Shown: piece by piece, positions 34,331-41,978 of the stretch
Numbering within the stretch: the first letter of the stretch is position 1
Layout: every line of letters begins with the position of its first letter
NCBI GenBank assembly: GCA_044225555.1
Contig: JBGAIM010000001.1
Location: forward strand, 558,001-622,000
Length of the DNA stretch: 64,000 nt
Source of the DNA: JADLHS01 sp044225555
GTDB lineage: Bacteria; Verrucomicrobiota; Verrucomicrobiia; Limisphaerales; JADLHS01
Direction of reading: 5' to 3'
Made by a program: the position numbers and the translations under genes
Notes under the pieces: generated by a model
Seen by the model: only the letters and a program-made list of their open reading frames with translations
Database searches by the model: none
Told to the model about the DNA's origin: nothing

Positions 34331-34759
34331 TCAAGGCTTCCAGTTCCCGTCGGCAGTTCCATCCGGACTCGCGAGAACGACCGTGTAACCATCCGGATCG
34401 CGCAGCCAGATTTCCCAATGGTTCGGTCCGCCGTCACCGTCCGGAGGATTGCGATGGCGTGGCAAAACAATCTCCGCCTTCAATTCTGCGACGCGAGCGT
34501 GGGCCCCGTCGAAATCATCCACCTCAAACCAGAGCAGCACGCCGTTCCCCGGTGGAAGATTTGGGTCGCCAATGCGTCCATGATGATCTTCCCGCTCCCA
34601 GTGATGTAACTGGAGCACCAGCCGGCCATTGGAAACGAGCCGTTCGTAATTCGGCCCGCCGTGATCACTCTTGCAACCCAACAGGCGCTGATACCAGCGA
34701 CTGCTCGCTTCCACGTCACGCGCGCAAATGAGAGGTTGGGGACGCATAAGAGCAGACAA
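34331..34759 (-). CDS. VOC-family (glyoxalase/bleomycin-resistance-like) protein
   Basis: 142 residues; a second Met at residue 5 is a possible start. The VOC fold shows as PLICARDVEASSRWYQRLLGC, then GVLLWFEVDDFDGAHAR and the C-terminal NHWEIWLRDPDGYTVVLASP with the metal-binding Glu region. Substrate unknown; such proteins isomerise, cleave or sequester small molecules. Second gene of the operon, 3 bases after the BNR-repeat gene. Confidence 0.88.
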   Translation of the reverse strand: MSALMRPQPLICARDVEASSRWYQRLLGCKSDHGGPNYERLVSNGRLVLQLHHWEREDHHGRIGDPNLPPGNGVLLWFEVDDFDGAHARVAELKAEIVLPRHRNPPDGDGGPNHWEIWLRDPDGYTVVLASPDGTADGNWKP

Positions 34760-34762
34760 CCA

Positions 34763-35929
34763 TCACTTCAGCGTCTGCACTTCCACCGACAGCACCGCCG
34801 GCAGGTGCGCAGCGATGGTGGTCCAGTTATCGCCGCCGTCGGGTGAGCAATACACCTGACCGCCCGTCGTGCCGAAATAAATGCCGCTCTGGTCGAGTTG
34901 ATCCACCGCCATCGCGTCGCGAAAGACGTTCACGTAACAATCCTTCTGCGGCAGACCCTTCGTCAGCGCCTCCCACTCGTTGCCGCCGGTCTTGCTGCGA
35001 TACACGCGCAACTTTCCATCCGGCGGGTAGTGCAGCGAATCACTCGTGATCGGCACCACGTAAATCGTATCCGGCTCGTTGAAGTTCACATCAATCGGGA
35101 AACCGAAATCCGTCGGCAGATTGCCGCTGACCTCGTTCCATTGCTCGCCCGCGTTGTCACTGCGCAACACGTCCCAATGCTTCTGCATGAACAACACGTC
35201 CGGCCGCGACGGATGCAACGCGATGCGATGCACGCAATGGCCGACCTCCGCGTTCGGGTCGGGCAGCTCGAATTGCGACTTCAGCCCTTTGGTGATTGGC
35301 TTCCACGTCACGCCGCCGTCGTCCGTGCGGAAACAGCCTCCCGCCGAAATCGCCACGAAGATTCGCTTCTCATTTTTCGGATCGAGCAAAATGGTATGCA
35401 CCGCCATGCCGCCCGCGCCCGGTTGCCAGAGATGCCCCTTCGCCTGGCGCAACCCGGGCAGTTCCTTCCACGACTTGCCGCCGTCGGTCGTCTTGAAAAT
35501 CGCCGCGTCCTCGACACCCGCGTAGGCCGTGTCCGGATCGGTCAACGAGGGTTCGATGTGCCACACCCGCTTGAACTCCCACGGATGCTGCGTGCCGTCA
35601 TACCACATGTGTTTGCCCGCTTCGCCCTCGTACACAAACTTGTTGCTCTCGCCCTTGGGAAAACCTTCCGGCCCTTTCAAATCCTCGGGACTGCTGCCCG
35701 GCGTGTTCCAGGTTTTGCCGCCGTCATCCGAGCGCTGGATGATCTGCCCGAACCACCCGCTCGATTGGGACGCGTAAATGCGATTCGGATCGGCGCTCGA
35801 CCCCTTGAGATGATACAACTCCCACCCGGCGAAATGCGGGCCGCTGACTTCCCAATTCCGGCGCTGGCCATCCGCCGAGAGGATGAACGCGCCCTTCTTC
35901 GTGCCGACCAACACTCGAACTTTGCTCAT
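34763..35929 (-). CDS. BNR/sortilin-like beta-propeller protein (sialidase-like)
   Basis: 388 residues from the ATG giving MSKVRVLVGTKKGAFIL; the open frame to 36001 reads through the promoter. Repeated Asp-box units of type S-x-D-x-G-x-T-W are visible: QRSDDGGKTWN, KTTDGGKSWKEL, RTDDGGVTWKPI, RSDNAGEQWNEV and CSPDGGDNWTTI. This gives a six- or seven-bladed propeller without signal peptide. True sialidase catalytic residues are not evident, so enzymatic activity is doubtful. It is the first gene of the operon ending with the ECF42 sigma gene, and a promoter of the shared type lies 41 bases before its start. Confidence 0.87.
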   Translation of the reverse strand: MSKVRVLVGTKKGAFILSADGQRRNWEVSGPHFAGWELYHLKGSSADPNRIYASQSSGWFGQIIQRSDDGGKTWNTPGSSPEDLKGPEGFPKGESNKFVYEGEAGKHMWYDGTQHPWEFKRVWHIEPSLTDPDTAYAGVEDAAIFKTTDGGKSWKELPGLRQAKGHLWQPGAGGMAVHTILLDPKNEKRIFVAISAGGCFRTDDGGVTWKPITKGLKSQFELPDPNAEVGHCVHRIALHPSRPDVLFMQKHWDVLRSDNAGEQWNEVSGNLPTDFGFPIDVNFNEPDTIYVVPITSDSLHYPPDGKLRVYRSKTGGNEWEALTKGLPQKDCYVNVFRDAMAVDQLDQSGIYFGTTGGQVYCSPDGGDNWTTIAAHLPAVLSVEVQTLK

Positions 35930-35970
35930 GATTTCACCTGTCTGGTTTGGATTGGACTCAGCTTCAACAC

Positions 35971-36001
35971 TACGACGAATGGGCCGCCGTGTTAAGGACA
36001 A
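35971..36001 (-). promoter_or_regulatory. ECF42-type promoter of the sigma-factor operon
   Basis: On the minus strand: TTGTCC (36001-35996), 18 bases, CGTCGTA (35977-35971), then 41 bases to the ATG. The last spacer bases are CCCATT. The same layout is found at 41049, 42818 and 43286. It resembles, from memory, the TGTCGA / CGTC motif reported for ECF42 sigma factors, so self-activation of the operon is likely. Confidence 0.75.
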
Positions 36002-36059
36002 CTATTTTTGAAAATAACCCGTGAACGCCCGCCCCTTGTAACCGAAACCGCCCGGCCGC

Positions 36060-36782
36060 TCAACCGAAGAAACCACGGATGAACTCCGTGTTGATCCGTG
36101 TGTATCCGTGGTTCAACAACTCCCGAATCCAATCGCTCCTGGCCCAATCCAAAACAGTTTTGCCATTAGCATCCTTCAGCGCCGGACTGACGCCGTGTTC
36201 CAGTAACGCCTGGGTGATTTCCCGCTGCGCCGCCTTCGCCAGTTCCGAACCGCTGCCGCCACGACCGGTGTTTTGGACAGCGAGATGAAACGGCGTCGAA
36301 CCGGGTTTGTTCCGCATCGTGGCATTTGCGCCAGCTTCGAGCAGGCACCGAACGGCGGCGGCGCAACGCGTCCGCACGGCCCGATGCAACGGCGTCGCGC
36401 CATTCTTGTCCTGCGCGTGAATATCCGCGCCTGCGTCGAGCAGCAGACGAATCGTTGCCACCTGCTTTTTGGCGTCCCAGGCCGGGTTTTCCAGATAACC
36501 ATCAGCCGCATAATGCAGCGGCTGGCTGTGGCGATGTTTCCCAACTGCATTCACATCAGCACCAGCAGCCAGCAGCAGTCTCGCGATCTCGACCCGATGG
36601 CCGGCGGCAGCGACATGCAATACCGTGTCGCCGGCATAAATCCAGTGAGCAATTTCACTCGCGAGCAGCGGCTTCGCCGCGCGCGCTGTGACCAGTGCCG
36701 GGTTTAGTTTGAGCAGTTCCTTCACCCGCGCGCGGTCGTCGTCGAGAATCGCTTGCCGCAGAGATTGGAATGGATCGGGCAT
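36060..36782 (-). CDS. Ankyrin-repeat protein with a C-terminus built from a repeat element
   Basis: 240 residues. Four or more ankyrin units are seen: GDTVLHVAAAGHRVEIARLL, SQPLHYAADGYLENPAW, GATPLHRAVRTRCAAAVRCL and GSTPFHLAVQNTGRG. No signal peptide or enzymatic domain; it should be a cytosolic protein-protein interaction scaffold. The last 17 residues (NHGYTRINTEFIRGFFG) are encoded by a 10-base-period repeat with inverted ends (36071-36113), so the original stop was probably lost and the tail is acquired. Target unknown. Confidence 0.85.
   Translation of the reverse strand: MPDPFQSLRQAILDDDRARVKELLKLNPALVTARAAKPLLASEIAHWIYAGDTVLHVAAAGHRVEIARLLLAAGADVNAVGKHRHSQPLHYAADGYLENPAWDAKKQVATIRLLLDAGADIHAQDKNGATPLHRAVRTRCAAAVRCLLEAGANATMRNKPGSTPFHLAVQNTGRGGSGSELAKAAQREITQALLEHGVSPALKDANGKTVLDWARSDWIRELLNHGYTRINTEFIRGFFG
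36071..36113. repeat. Inverted-end element with 10-base internal period
   Basis: The ends AACCACGGAT (36071-36080) and ATCCGTGGTT (36104-36113) are perfect inverted repeats. Inside, CCGTG recurs exactly every 10 bases at 36086, 36096 and 36106. This CACGGAT-rich pattern looks like a mobile or extragenic repeat and here forms the last codons of the ankyrin gene. Confidence 0.6.
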
Positions 36783-36851
36783 CGGGCCAACTTTGTCCTT
36801 CGCTTGTCGGTCGAAACGCGTGTGGACCTATCTAGCGCTGGTGAGTGGAAG

Positions 36852-37703
36852 TTAGTAAGCCAGCACGGAGTCCGAGCGCTCTTTGTCGGCAAAAGTGCTG
36901 CTGGCTTTGGCGGAACTGGCCCACTGACGACTGCCGTCGCGGCCCACAAGCTCCACGGCGTCAATCTCGCTCCAATTGCCCACGCGGGTTGTATCCAGAT
37001 GCACGACGACCGAGTCGGTTTGCACGGCCTCCGAGACCGGGACCACAAAATCACGGGGTTTGTCGTCGGGCGCGGCGGCGCCTTCCCAGAGAGTGACCTG
37101 CTCGTTGTTCACGACGGCGGTGACCTTGGTGATGGCGCCGGGGTTATAGGTTTCACGAATCCGCACCTGCGCCACTTCCACGGGATGGTCAAAACCGACA
37201 GAAAGCCATTCGGCCCCGGAATTGGCTTTGAGCGGCGCCCAAGCGGTGGGCGAATCGCCCGGACGCACGGTGTCCGGTGGACCGATTACCTGTTCGGTTC
37301 CCCAATGTCGTCTGGGTGGCCGGTTGACGGCCGGCGGCGGTTCGACTGGCGTGCCAGTTGGGTCATACTCGGGAATGGCCACTCCGATCGGCTGGCGGTC
37401 GAGGGCCAACTGAAGCGCCCGGATTTGATTCTCCAATGCTGCAATCCGTTGAACAGGTTCTGGACCAACCTCGGTTTGGAATCTCGGCGAGCGCTTTGTG
37501 GCTTCAGGCAAGGGCGGAATATCCGTGCGGTCCAGTTTCGCTTCCGCGCCGTTCAACCGCTCCCGCAGGTCCTGGCGTTCCACGGCCCATTGCTCCCGGT
37601 CCTGTTGCAACGCTTCGAGCTTGTTGCTCAAACGGATTTCTCTCCAGGCAAAAAGCGTCATCAAAGCCGCGAGCGCAATCGTTGCTATGATCCAGAATCG
37701 CAT
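36852..37703 (-). CDS. Membrane-anchored coiled-coil protein with discoidin-like domain
   Basis: 283 residues from the ATG giving MRFWIIATIALAALMTLFAW, one N-terminal membrane helix. Residues 22-55 and 80-98 form a coiled coil (LSNKLEALQQDREQWAVERQ, RIAALENQIRALQLALD). A Pro-rich linker leads to a galactose-binding, F5/8-type-C-like domain: QVIGPPDTVRPGDSPTAWAP, EWLSVGFDHPVEVAQVRIRE and GNWSEIDAVELVGRDG. It probably binds a carbohydrate or surface ligand outside the cytoplasmic membrane. Upstream codons to 37817 are not convincing. No operon partner is obvious. Confidence 0.75.
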   Translation of the reverse strand: MRFWIIATIALAALMTLFAWREIRLSNKLEALQQDREQWAVERQDLRERLNGAEAKLDRTDIPPLPEATKRSPRFQTEVGPEPVQRIAALENQIRALQLALDRQPIGVAIPEYDPTGTPVEPPPAVNRPPRRHWGTEQVIGPPDTVRPGDSPTAWAPLKANSGAEWLSVGFDHPVEVAQVRIRETYNPGAITKVTAVVNNEQVTLWEGAAAPDDKPRDFVVPVSEAVQTDSVVVHLDTTRVGNWSEIDAVELVGRDGSRQWASSAKASSTFADKERSDSVLAY

Positions 37704-37906
37704 ATCTTCATGACCCGGCTTCTGCGGGGAGAAATTCTCGACCGTCTTTGCTTTCGCACAAGACAGTTCCCGAACAACAGTTTCTAGGCCGCTCCCGGCG
37801 GGAAAGCAAGCCACCATTCTAATGAATCACAACAGTATTGCTGCGGTGAACCCGCCCACAGATAAGCCGGGTTAAAATGGCCAGGGCTGCTGGATTCATT
37901 TCCCTG

Positions 37907-38251
37907 TCAATGCGTGACCAGGACAGCTGATGACTCGGTTCGATTAATGATGTTCTGGGACGCCGCACGGAGGGCTTTGTGCAGGATGCGTTTCCGGGCG
38001 GAAGCGAGATGAATACTGGTCGCGCCAGCCTTGCCCCACGCGCCGGCACACGGGGCAAACATTTTCGGGGCTTCCTTCGTGAACGCGCTTTGTTGCGTCG
38101 GCGTCAGCTTGACCATGCCCCAACCGCCGTCGGGATAACCGAGCGAGGCGAAGATTCTCCCGTTTACCCGAAAGTCGGGATGATTCATGTGCGCGGATTC
38201 CCTGGCGCCCGGCACTTTCAAGGCGGCGGCTCGGAATTCTGCCGTGGTCAT
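37907..38251 (-). CDS. MmcQ/YjbR-family protein
   Basis: 114 residues. Family features are FRAAALKVPGARESAHMNHPDFRVNGRIFASLG and the MVKLTPTQQSAF strand, the double-wing fold of MmcQ/YjbR. The last 20 residues (NIINRTESSAVLVTH) diverge from the usual end, so the 3' end may have been altered. Function unknown, with DNA binding proposed from fold. It ends a four-gene unit DUF1801, AlkD, VOC, MmcQ with gaps of 8 to 13 bases or overlaps. Confidence 0.85.
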   Translation of the reverse strand: MTTAEFRAAALKVPGARESAHMNHPDFRVNGRIFASLGYPDGGWGMVKLTPTQQSAFTKEAPKMFAPCAGAWGKAGATSIHLASARKRILHKALRAASQNIINRTESSAVLVTH

Positions 38252-38259
38252 GGTTTGCG

Positions 38260-38667
38260 TCAGCTTAACAGGTGGCCAATTTCCCAGTGATGGCCGAACG
38301 GGTCAACAATCCGCCCGAGCCGCCAGCAATGCGCATCCGCGACCGGATAAATCTGGGTCGCGCCCGCGCGAATCGCCTGCGCGCAGACCGCCGCCGGGTC
38401 GGCCACGATCAGGAGCATCCGCACCGAACAGCCGCCGAGCGATTCGGGGCTGAAGTTCTGGTGCGCCGGAGATTCCTCGGCCACCCAGAATTCCGCGCCC
38501 GCCACCGACAATTGCCCGACGCCGCCTCCCGGCACGCGATACAACTCGACCGCGTCGAAGGCCGCCTTGTAGAAATCCATCGCGCGCGCCCAATTCCGAA
38601 CCGACAACGTGGCGGTGATGGCGGTTTGAAAATCTTTGCCTGGAGGGTTGGCTGATGCGGATTTCAT
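38260..38667 (-). CDS. VOC-family protein
   Basis: 135 residues. The VOC pattern is FQTAITATLSVRNWARAMDFYKAAFDAVELYRV, then LSVAGAEFWVAEESP and the C-terminal RIVDPFGHHWEIGHLL with the conserved acidic and His residues. It has the PhnB-like layout rather than glyoxalase I. Its ATG overlaps the TGA of the DNA-alkylation-repair gene (ATGA), so translation is coupled. Substrate unknown. Confidence 0.87.
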   Translation of the reverse strand: MKSASANPPGKDFQTAITATLSVRNWARAMDFYKAAFDAVELYRVPGGGVGQLSVAGAEFWVAEESPAHQNFSPESLGGCSVRMLLIVADPAAVCAQAIRAGATQIYPVADAHCWRLGRIVDPFGHHWEIGHLLS

Positions 38668-39371
38668 TTTAGTTCCTTTGGCGTGAGCGCGCGCAGCACG
38701 TCCTTGCCGATCCAGCGTGACGTGGAGTCTTCAGACGCGGCCAACCGCTTGGCCACCGCCACAGCGGCAGTTTCAAGCTTTTTGCTCCGTCCGCCAACTC
38801 CACGCAATCCCCAACTCACGCCTTTCTTCACAAAGTTGCGTTCGTCCGTCGCGGCGGCTTCAACCAGCGGTAGCAATTTCAAGAATATTTGGTCCTCCGC
38901 CTCGTCGTCGTGCAAAGCCACACAGGCGAGCAGGGCAAACGCGGCGCGCTTTTGAAATTCATCTCTTCTCCCCGCCCACGCTGCGATCCGACCCAGCGCG
39001 TGTGGCGATTGATCAAACAGTTTGAAGCAGACGGTATCGCAGAAGGCCCAGTTGTCGAAGTCGCGACACCAGCGGTCCATCAGCTTGGGCGTGAGCCGAT
39101 CGGGTTCAGCCACGAACGCGGCCACGGTGCGGGCCTCGTAGTTGCCGGTTTCCCAAAGCGCGAGTGCCAATGTGTGATTGCGCCCGAGTTTCTTCGCCAC
39201 GTCCTGCATATCGCGCATCCGCACGCCATACGCATCCTTCGTCACGATGCCGTAGTGCGACGACATTTCTTCGCGAATGCGCGGCTTGCTCAAACGCTTC
39301 AGCGTCGCGAGCACGGCTTGGACTTCAGCCTTCGACACGATGCCGTTGGCCTTTGGCGTTTTGGGTTTCAT
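38664..39371 (-). CDS. DNA alkylation repair protein, AlkD-like HEAT-repeat glycosylase
   Basis: 235 residues from the ATG giving MKPKTPKANGIVSKAEVQ. The HEAT-like helical array of AlkC/AlkD is shown by YGVRMRDMQDVAKKLGRNHTLALALWETGNYEARTVAAFV, VDRWCRDFDNWAFCDTVCFKLF-type segments and FVKKGVSWGLRGVGGRSKKL. Family members remove N3/N7 alkyl-purines. The pairing with small VOC and YCII proteins fits a chemical-stress set. It follows a DUF1801 gene by 13 bases and overlaps the VOC gene. Confidence 0.9.
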   Translation of the reverse strand: MKPKTPKANGIVSKAEVQAVLATLKRLSKPRIREEMSSHYGIVTKDAYGVRMRDMQDVAKKLGRNHTLALALWETGNYEARTVAAFVAEPDRLTPKLMDRWCRDFDNWAFCDTVCFKLFDQSPHALGRIAAWAGRRDEFQKRAAFALLACVALHDDEAEDQIFLKLLPLVEAAATDERNFVKKGVSWGLRGVGGRSKKLETAAVAVAKRLAASEDSTSRWIGKDVLRALTPKELK

Positions 39372-39384
39372 CGCGTGCCGTGGC

Positions 39385-39756
39385 TCAACCTCTGTTTTCG
39401 GCAATCCGGGCCTTTACCAGCGCCTTCACCAGTGCGACCGGCAACGGTTTCTCTGTCGTGAAGCGAATCGTGCCTTTGCTGCACTCGAAGTCTTTCAGTT
39501 CCTTCTGGAACTTCTTCTGCACGGCTGGGCTTGCGGCATAGAGCGCGCAGTGCTTTTCCCATGCGCCGAAGTAAACGAGCGGTCGCCCGTTGAATTTGAA
39601 TCCAGCCAGACCGTAGCCGATGTATTCCTCCGCACCCGGCGCGGCGGCGTGAATGGTTTTGCGAAGTTTCTCGAGCACGGCCCGCTGCTCGGGGCTTGTC
39701 AGCGCGAGATATCCGTCAATCGTCTTGGGTTTCGCTTTGGTTGAACGCATGGACAT
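39385..39756 (-). CDS. DUF1801-domain protein
   Basis: 123 residues from the ATG giving MSMRSTKAKPKTIDGYLA; the longer open frame (to 39849) covers a hairpin element. Pattern EKLRKTIHAAAPGAEEYIGYGLAGFKFNGRPLVYFGAWEKHCALY is typical of DUF1801 (YdhG-like, iron-chaperone-like fold). The C-terminal SKGTIRFTTEKPLPVALVKALVKARI is also standard. Role unknown. First gene of a probable four-gene unit; a shared-type promoter was not found upstream. Confidence 0.9.
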   Translation of the reverse strand: MSMRSTKAKPKTIDGYLALTSPEQRAVLEKLRKTIHAAAPGAEEYIGYGLAGFKFNGRPLVYFGAWEKHCALYAASPAVQKKFQKELKDFECSKGTIRFTTEKPLPVALVKALVKARIAENRG

Positions 39757-39804
39757 AAATTGATTTGGAGCGCGGCTGTGTCGCAGACTAGCCGCAGTTA
39801 CAAC

Positions 39805-39824
39805 GGCGGCGCAGCAGCGCCGCC
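39805..39824. repeat. GC-rich hairpin element
   Basis: GGCGGCGC-AGCA-GCGCCGCC is a perfect 8-bp stem in the gap between the DUF1801 and VOC genes. The surrounding bases (GCAGACTAGCCGCAGTTACAAC) have the look of dispersed extragenic repeats. No T-run follows on either strand, so it is not a standard terminator. Confidence 0.4.
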
Positions 39825-39919
39825 CTACCGACGACGCCTTGCAGTACAAACCCGCCGCCTAACGAAATTCCAACATCGAATGCACTGCGGCTGATGCTTC
39901 GCATACAGCCGCGCTCCAG

Positions 39920-40408
39920 TCATTTCCCCCGCGCCGCCGCTTTCAGTTTCTTGATATCGAGCTTCACCATCTTGAGCATCGCTTCCATGACGCGTTGGGA
40001 TTTTGCGGCGTCCTTGCCGCTCATCAATTCATTGAGCGCTGTCGGTACGACCTGCCAGGACACGCCGAACTTGTCCTTGAGCCAGCCGCATTGCACCGGC
40101 TTGCCGCCGCCCGCAGTCAGTTTCTTCCAATAGTAATCCACTTCCGCCTGCGTCATGCAGTTCACGACGAAGGAAATGGATTCGTTGAATTTGAACAGTG
40201 GCCCGCCGTTGAGCGCGATGAAGTCCTGTCCTTCAATCTGAAATTCCACGGTCATGACCGAGCCAGCTGGCCGGCCCGAAACTTTCTCTCCCGCCTTTTC
40301 GTAACGGGCAATCGTGCCGAGCTTGGATTTCTTGAAGATGGACGTGTAGAACTTCGCCGCCGCTTCGGCGTCGTCATTGAACCAAAGAAAGGGAGTGATC
40401 TTCTGCAT
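39920..40408 (-). CDS. PhnB-like VOC-family protein
   Basis: 162 residues. KITPFLWFNDDAEAAAKFYTSIF is the classical start of this branch (often annotated as 3-demethylubiquinone methyltransferase-like, without that activity). Also GSVMTVEFQIEGQDFIALNGGPLFKFN and CGWLKDKFGVSWQVVP are conserved. It lies 73 bases downstream of the DUF1579 gene and could share its promoter, although a strong hairpin at 40447-40469 lies between them. Confidence 0.9.
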   Translation of the reverse strand: MQKITPFLWFNDDAEAAAKFYTSIFKKSKLGTIARYEKAGEKVSGRPAGSVMTVEFQIEGQDFIALNGGPLFKFNESISFVVNCMTQAEVDYYWKKLTAGGGKPVQCGWLKDKFGVSWQVVPTALNELMSGKDAAKSQRVMEAMLKMVKLDIKKLKAAARGK

Positions 40409-40446
40409 GCTGTTTCCTTGGTAGTAATCCTCGCGCTGCCAGGATT

Positions 40447-40469
40447 GGCTGGTCGCAGCGCGACCAGCC
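40447..40469. repeat. Strong hairpin between DUF1579 and VOC genes
   Basis: GGCTGGTCGC-AGC-GCGACCAGCC is a perfect 10-bp stem with a 3-base loop. No T-run follows, so it may be a repeat element, an mRNA-stabilising stem or an attenuating structure and not a classical terminator. Confidence 0.5.
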
Positions 40470-40481
40470 CCACCTGGCCCC

Positions 40482-41006
40482 TCAGGACTTCACGCGCTTG
40501 AGCGTGGTCGGCTTTTCCGCCTGTTCTTTGCCGTCAATGATCGCCTGGCAACTCGTCGTGATCGTGTCGGCATCGTCGAACGTGAGGCTCAGGGCGTGCA
40601 TGTGCGATTCTTTGTTCGGGTTGATGCCGCACGTCGCGTCGAAGTCGAACTTGATGGTCTTGGTGTTGGCCGACTTGATCTTCATGCTGGGGCGATTGCC
40701 GAACACGCAGTAATGCGTCATGGCCAGTTTGCCGTCCTGGTCGTAATACATCGTGACCATTTCATTCGGCGTGCCGGCGAAGACGCGCTCTTCCAAAACA
40801 CTGCCGCCCGCGAGCAGCCGATATTGAATGGTCATGTCCATCAGGCCCTGGCCCATGTCGGCCTTGCCGGTCCACGAACCAACGAGTGTTTTCATGCGCT
40901 CGAATTCGGGCGAGCCGGCTTTGGTCTTTTCGGTTTCGCCAGCGTTTGCGCCGAGTGTCGTGGCGAGGATCAGGGCGGTGAGAAGAGGGGTGATTTTTGT
41001 TTTCAT
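40482..41006 (-). CDS. Exported DUF1579 protein
   Basis: 174 residues from the ATG giving MKTKITPLLTALILATTLGA, a signal peptide cleaved near ANAGE. The DUF1579 body has SPEFERMKTLVGSWTGKADM, GGSVLEERVFAGTPNEMVTMYYDQDG and LAMTHYCVFGNRPSMK. It is a beta-barrel-like protein of unknown function, here predicted periplasmic. The 5' leader contains a shared-type ECF42 promoter 42 bases before the ATG, so it should belong to that regulon. Confidence 0.88.
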   Translation of the reverse strand: MKTKITPLLTALILATTLGANAGETEKTKAGSPEFERMKTLVGSWTGKADMGQGLMDMTIQYRLLAGGSVLEERVFAGTPNEMVTMYYDQDGKLAMTHYCVFGNRPSMKIKSANTKTIKFDFDATCGINPNKESHMHALSLTFDDADTITTSCQAIIDGKEQAEKPTTLKRVKS

Positions 41007-41048
41007 TGTCGTTTGTTGTTTTGATTTTGGTTGATGCAACTTCATCAC

Positions 41049-41079
41049 TACGACGAACGGGTTGAACCGATCCGGACAA
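41049..41079 (-). promoter_or_regulatory. ECF42-type promoter of the DUF1579 gene
   Basis: TTGTCC (41079-41074), 18 bases, CGTCGTA (41055-41049), then 42 bases to the start codon. The end of the spacer is CCCGTT, one base different from CCCATT at 35978. It lies just after the stop of the VOC gene ending at 41086. Confidence 0.75.
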
Positions 41080-41085
41080 TTACTT

Positions 41086-41529
41086 TCAACCCACCTGGCC
41101 CGGCACGCTGACCATCCAGCCAATCCCGAACTTGTCCTCCAACATGCCAAAGCGCGGCGACCAAAACGTCTTGTTTAGCGGCATGGAGACCTTGCCACCG
41201 GCGGCGAGGGCGTTGAAATAACGCTCGGCCTCGGCCTCCGTCGCCACAGACAGCGACAACGAGAACCCCTGAAAACCTTTTGGTTCCACGCCACAGCCGT
41301 CGGAGGCCATCACGATCGTTTGGCCGACGCGGAAGCTGGTATGCATAATTTTGTCGCCCCAGTTTGGTGGCATCATGCCGGGCGGCGGCGGCTCGGGACT
41401 GTCCTTGAAGGGCATGGAAAACTCCACCACGGCGCCGAGGGCTTTGCGGTAGAACTCAACGGCCTCCGCGCAGTTGCCGTTGAAGAAGAGGTAGGATTGG
41501 ACCAATGGGCTGTCGGTTTTGTTGCTCAT
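41086..41529 (-). CDS. PhnB-like VOC-family protein
   Basis: 147 residues from the ATG giving MSNKTDSPLVQSYLFFNGNC; the frame open to 41577 adds a poor N-terminus. Conserved parts: CAEAVEFYRKALGAVVEFSMPF, IMHTSFRVGQTIVMASDG and FWSPRFGMLEDKFGIGWMVS. It is a member of the PhnB branch of VOC proteins. Last gene of a unit with two YCII genes and a DUF1428 gene. Confidence 0.9.
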   Translation of the reverse strand: MSNKTDSPLVQSYLFFNGNCAEAVEFYRKALGAVVEFSMPFKDSPEPPPPGMMPPNWGDKIMHTSFRVGQTIVMASDGCGVEPKGFQGFSLSLSVATEAEAERYFNALAAGGKVSMPLNKTFWSPRFGMLEDKFGIGWMVSVPGQVG

Positions 41530-41573
41530 GATGTCTTTGTTGGTGTTGATGGTTGGCGGTTGAACGGAAGGGT

Positions 41574-41936
41574 TCAAATTTCCACAATGGCCTTGAACCC
41601 GCCGTAGAGCATGCGTTTGCAGTCAAACGGCATGTCGTTGGGATCACACATCTCAGCGATGCGCGGGTCTTTCATGATTTTTTTGTTCACGGCATCGCGA
41701 TGCGCGCGGGATTTGTAAACGATGTAGGAAAAAAAGACGGTTTCACTGGGTTTGATTTTGACGCCTTTGGGAAACGACCTGCAGAAGGTGCTTTTGAGAT
41801 CGTCGCCGACACATTCCTTGTAATCGAGCGCGCCGTATTCCTTCCAAATCTTACTGGCCTTCTTCGCCATACGAATGTAGGCAGCGAGCTTCTTCTTCGG
41901 GACCGGGACAACGAATCCGTCAACGTAGTTGGGCAT
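41574..41936 (-). CDS. DUF1428 (YbaA-like) protein
   Basis: 120 residues, standard for the family. NYVDGFVVPVPKKKLAAYIRMAKKASKIWKEYGALDYKECVGDD is the signature, with ETVFFSYIVYKSRAHRDAVNKKIM and FDCKRMLYGGF near the end. It has a ferredoxin-like dimeric alpha-beta fold and no proven function, and is typical of ECF42-type gene sets. Positioned between a broken YCII gene and a VOC gene. Confidence 0.93.
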   Translation of the reverse strand: MPNYVDGFVVPVPKKKLAAYIRMAKKASKIWKEYGALDYKECVGDDLKSTFCRSFPKGVKIKPSETVFFSYIVYKSRAHRDAVNKKIMKDPRIAEMCDPNDMPFDCKRMLYGGFKAIVEI

Positions 41937-41978
41937 AGGTCAGTTCTTGGTTGAGAGTTGATGGTTGAGAGCGACAGT

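Noticed and set aside
36086..36110. Three CCGTG repeats at 10-base period as a CRISPR-like array
   Set aside because: Units are far too short, there are no spacers, and the repeat is part of an ORF end and a palindromic element.
39757..39919. Possible integron attC-like site among the small one-domain genes (GTTACAAC ... GCCTAAC)
   Set aside because: The 7-mers are in the wrong order (GTT... before ...AAC), most gene gaps are too short for attC sites, and no integrase is present. The ECF42 neighbourhood explains the gene mix better.
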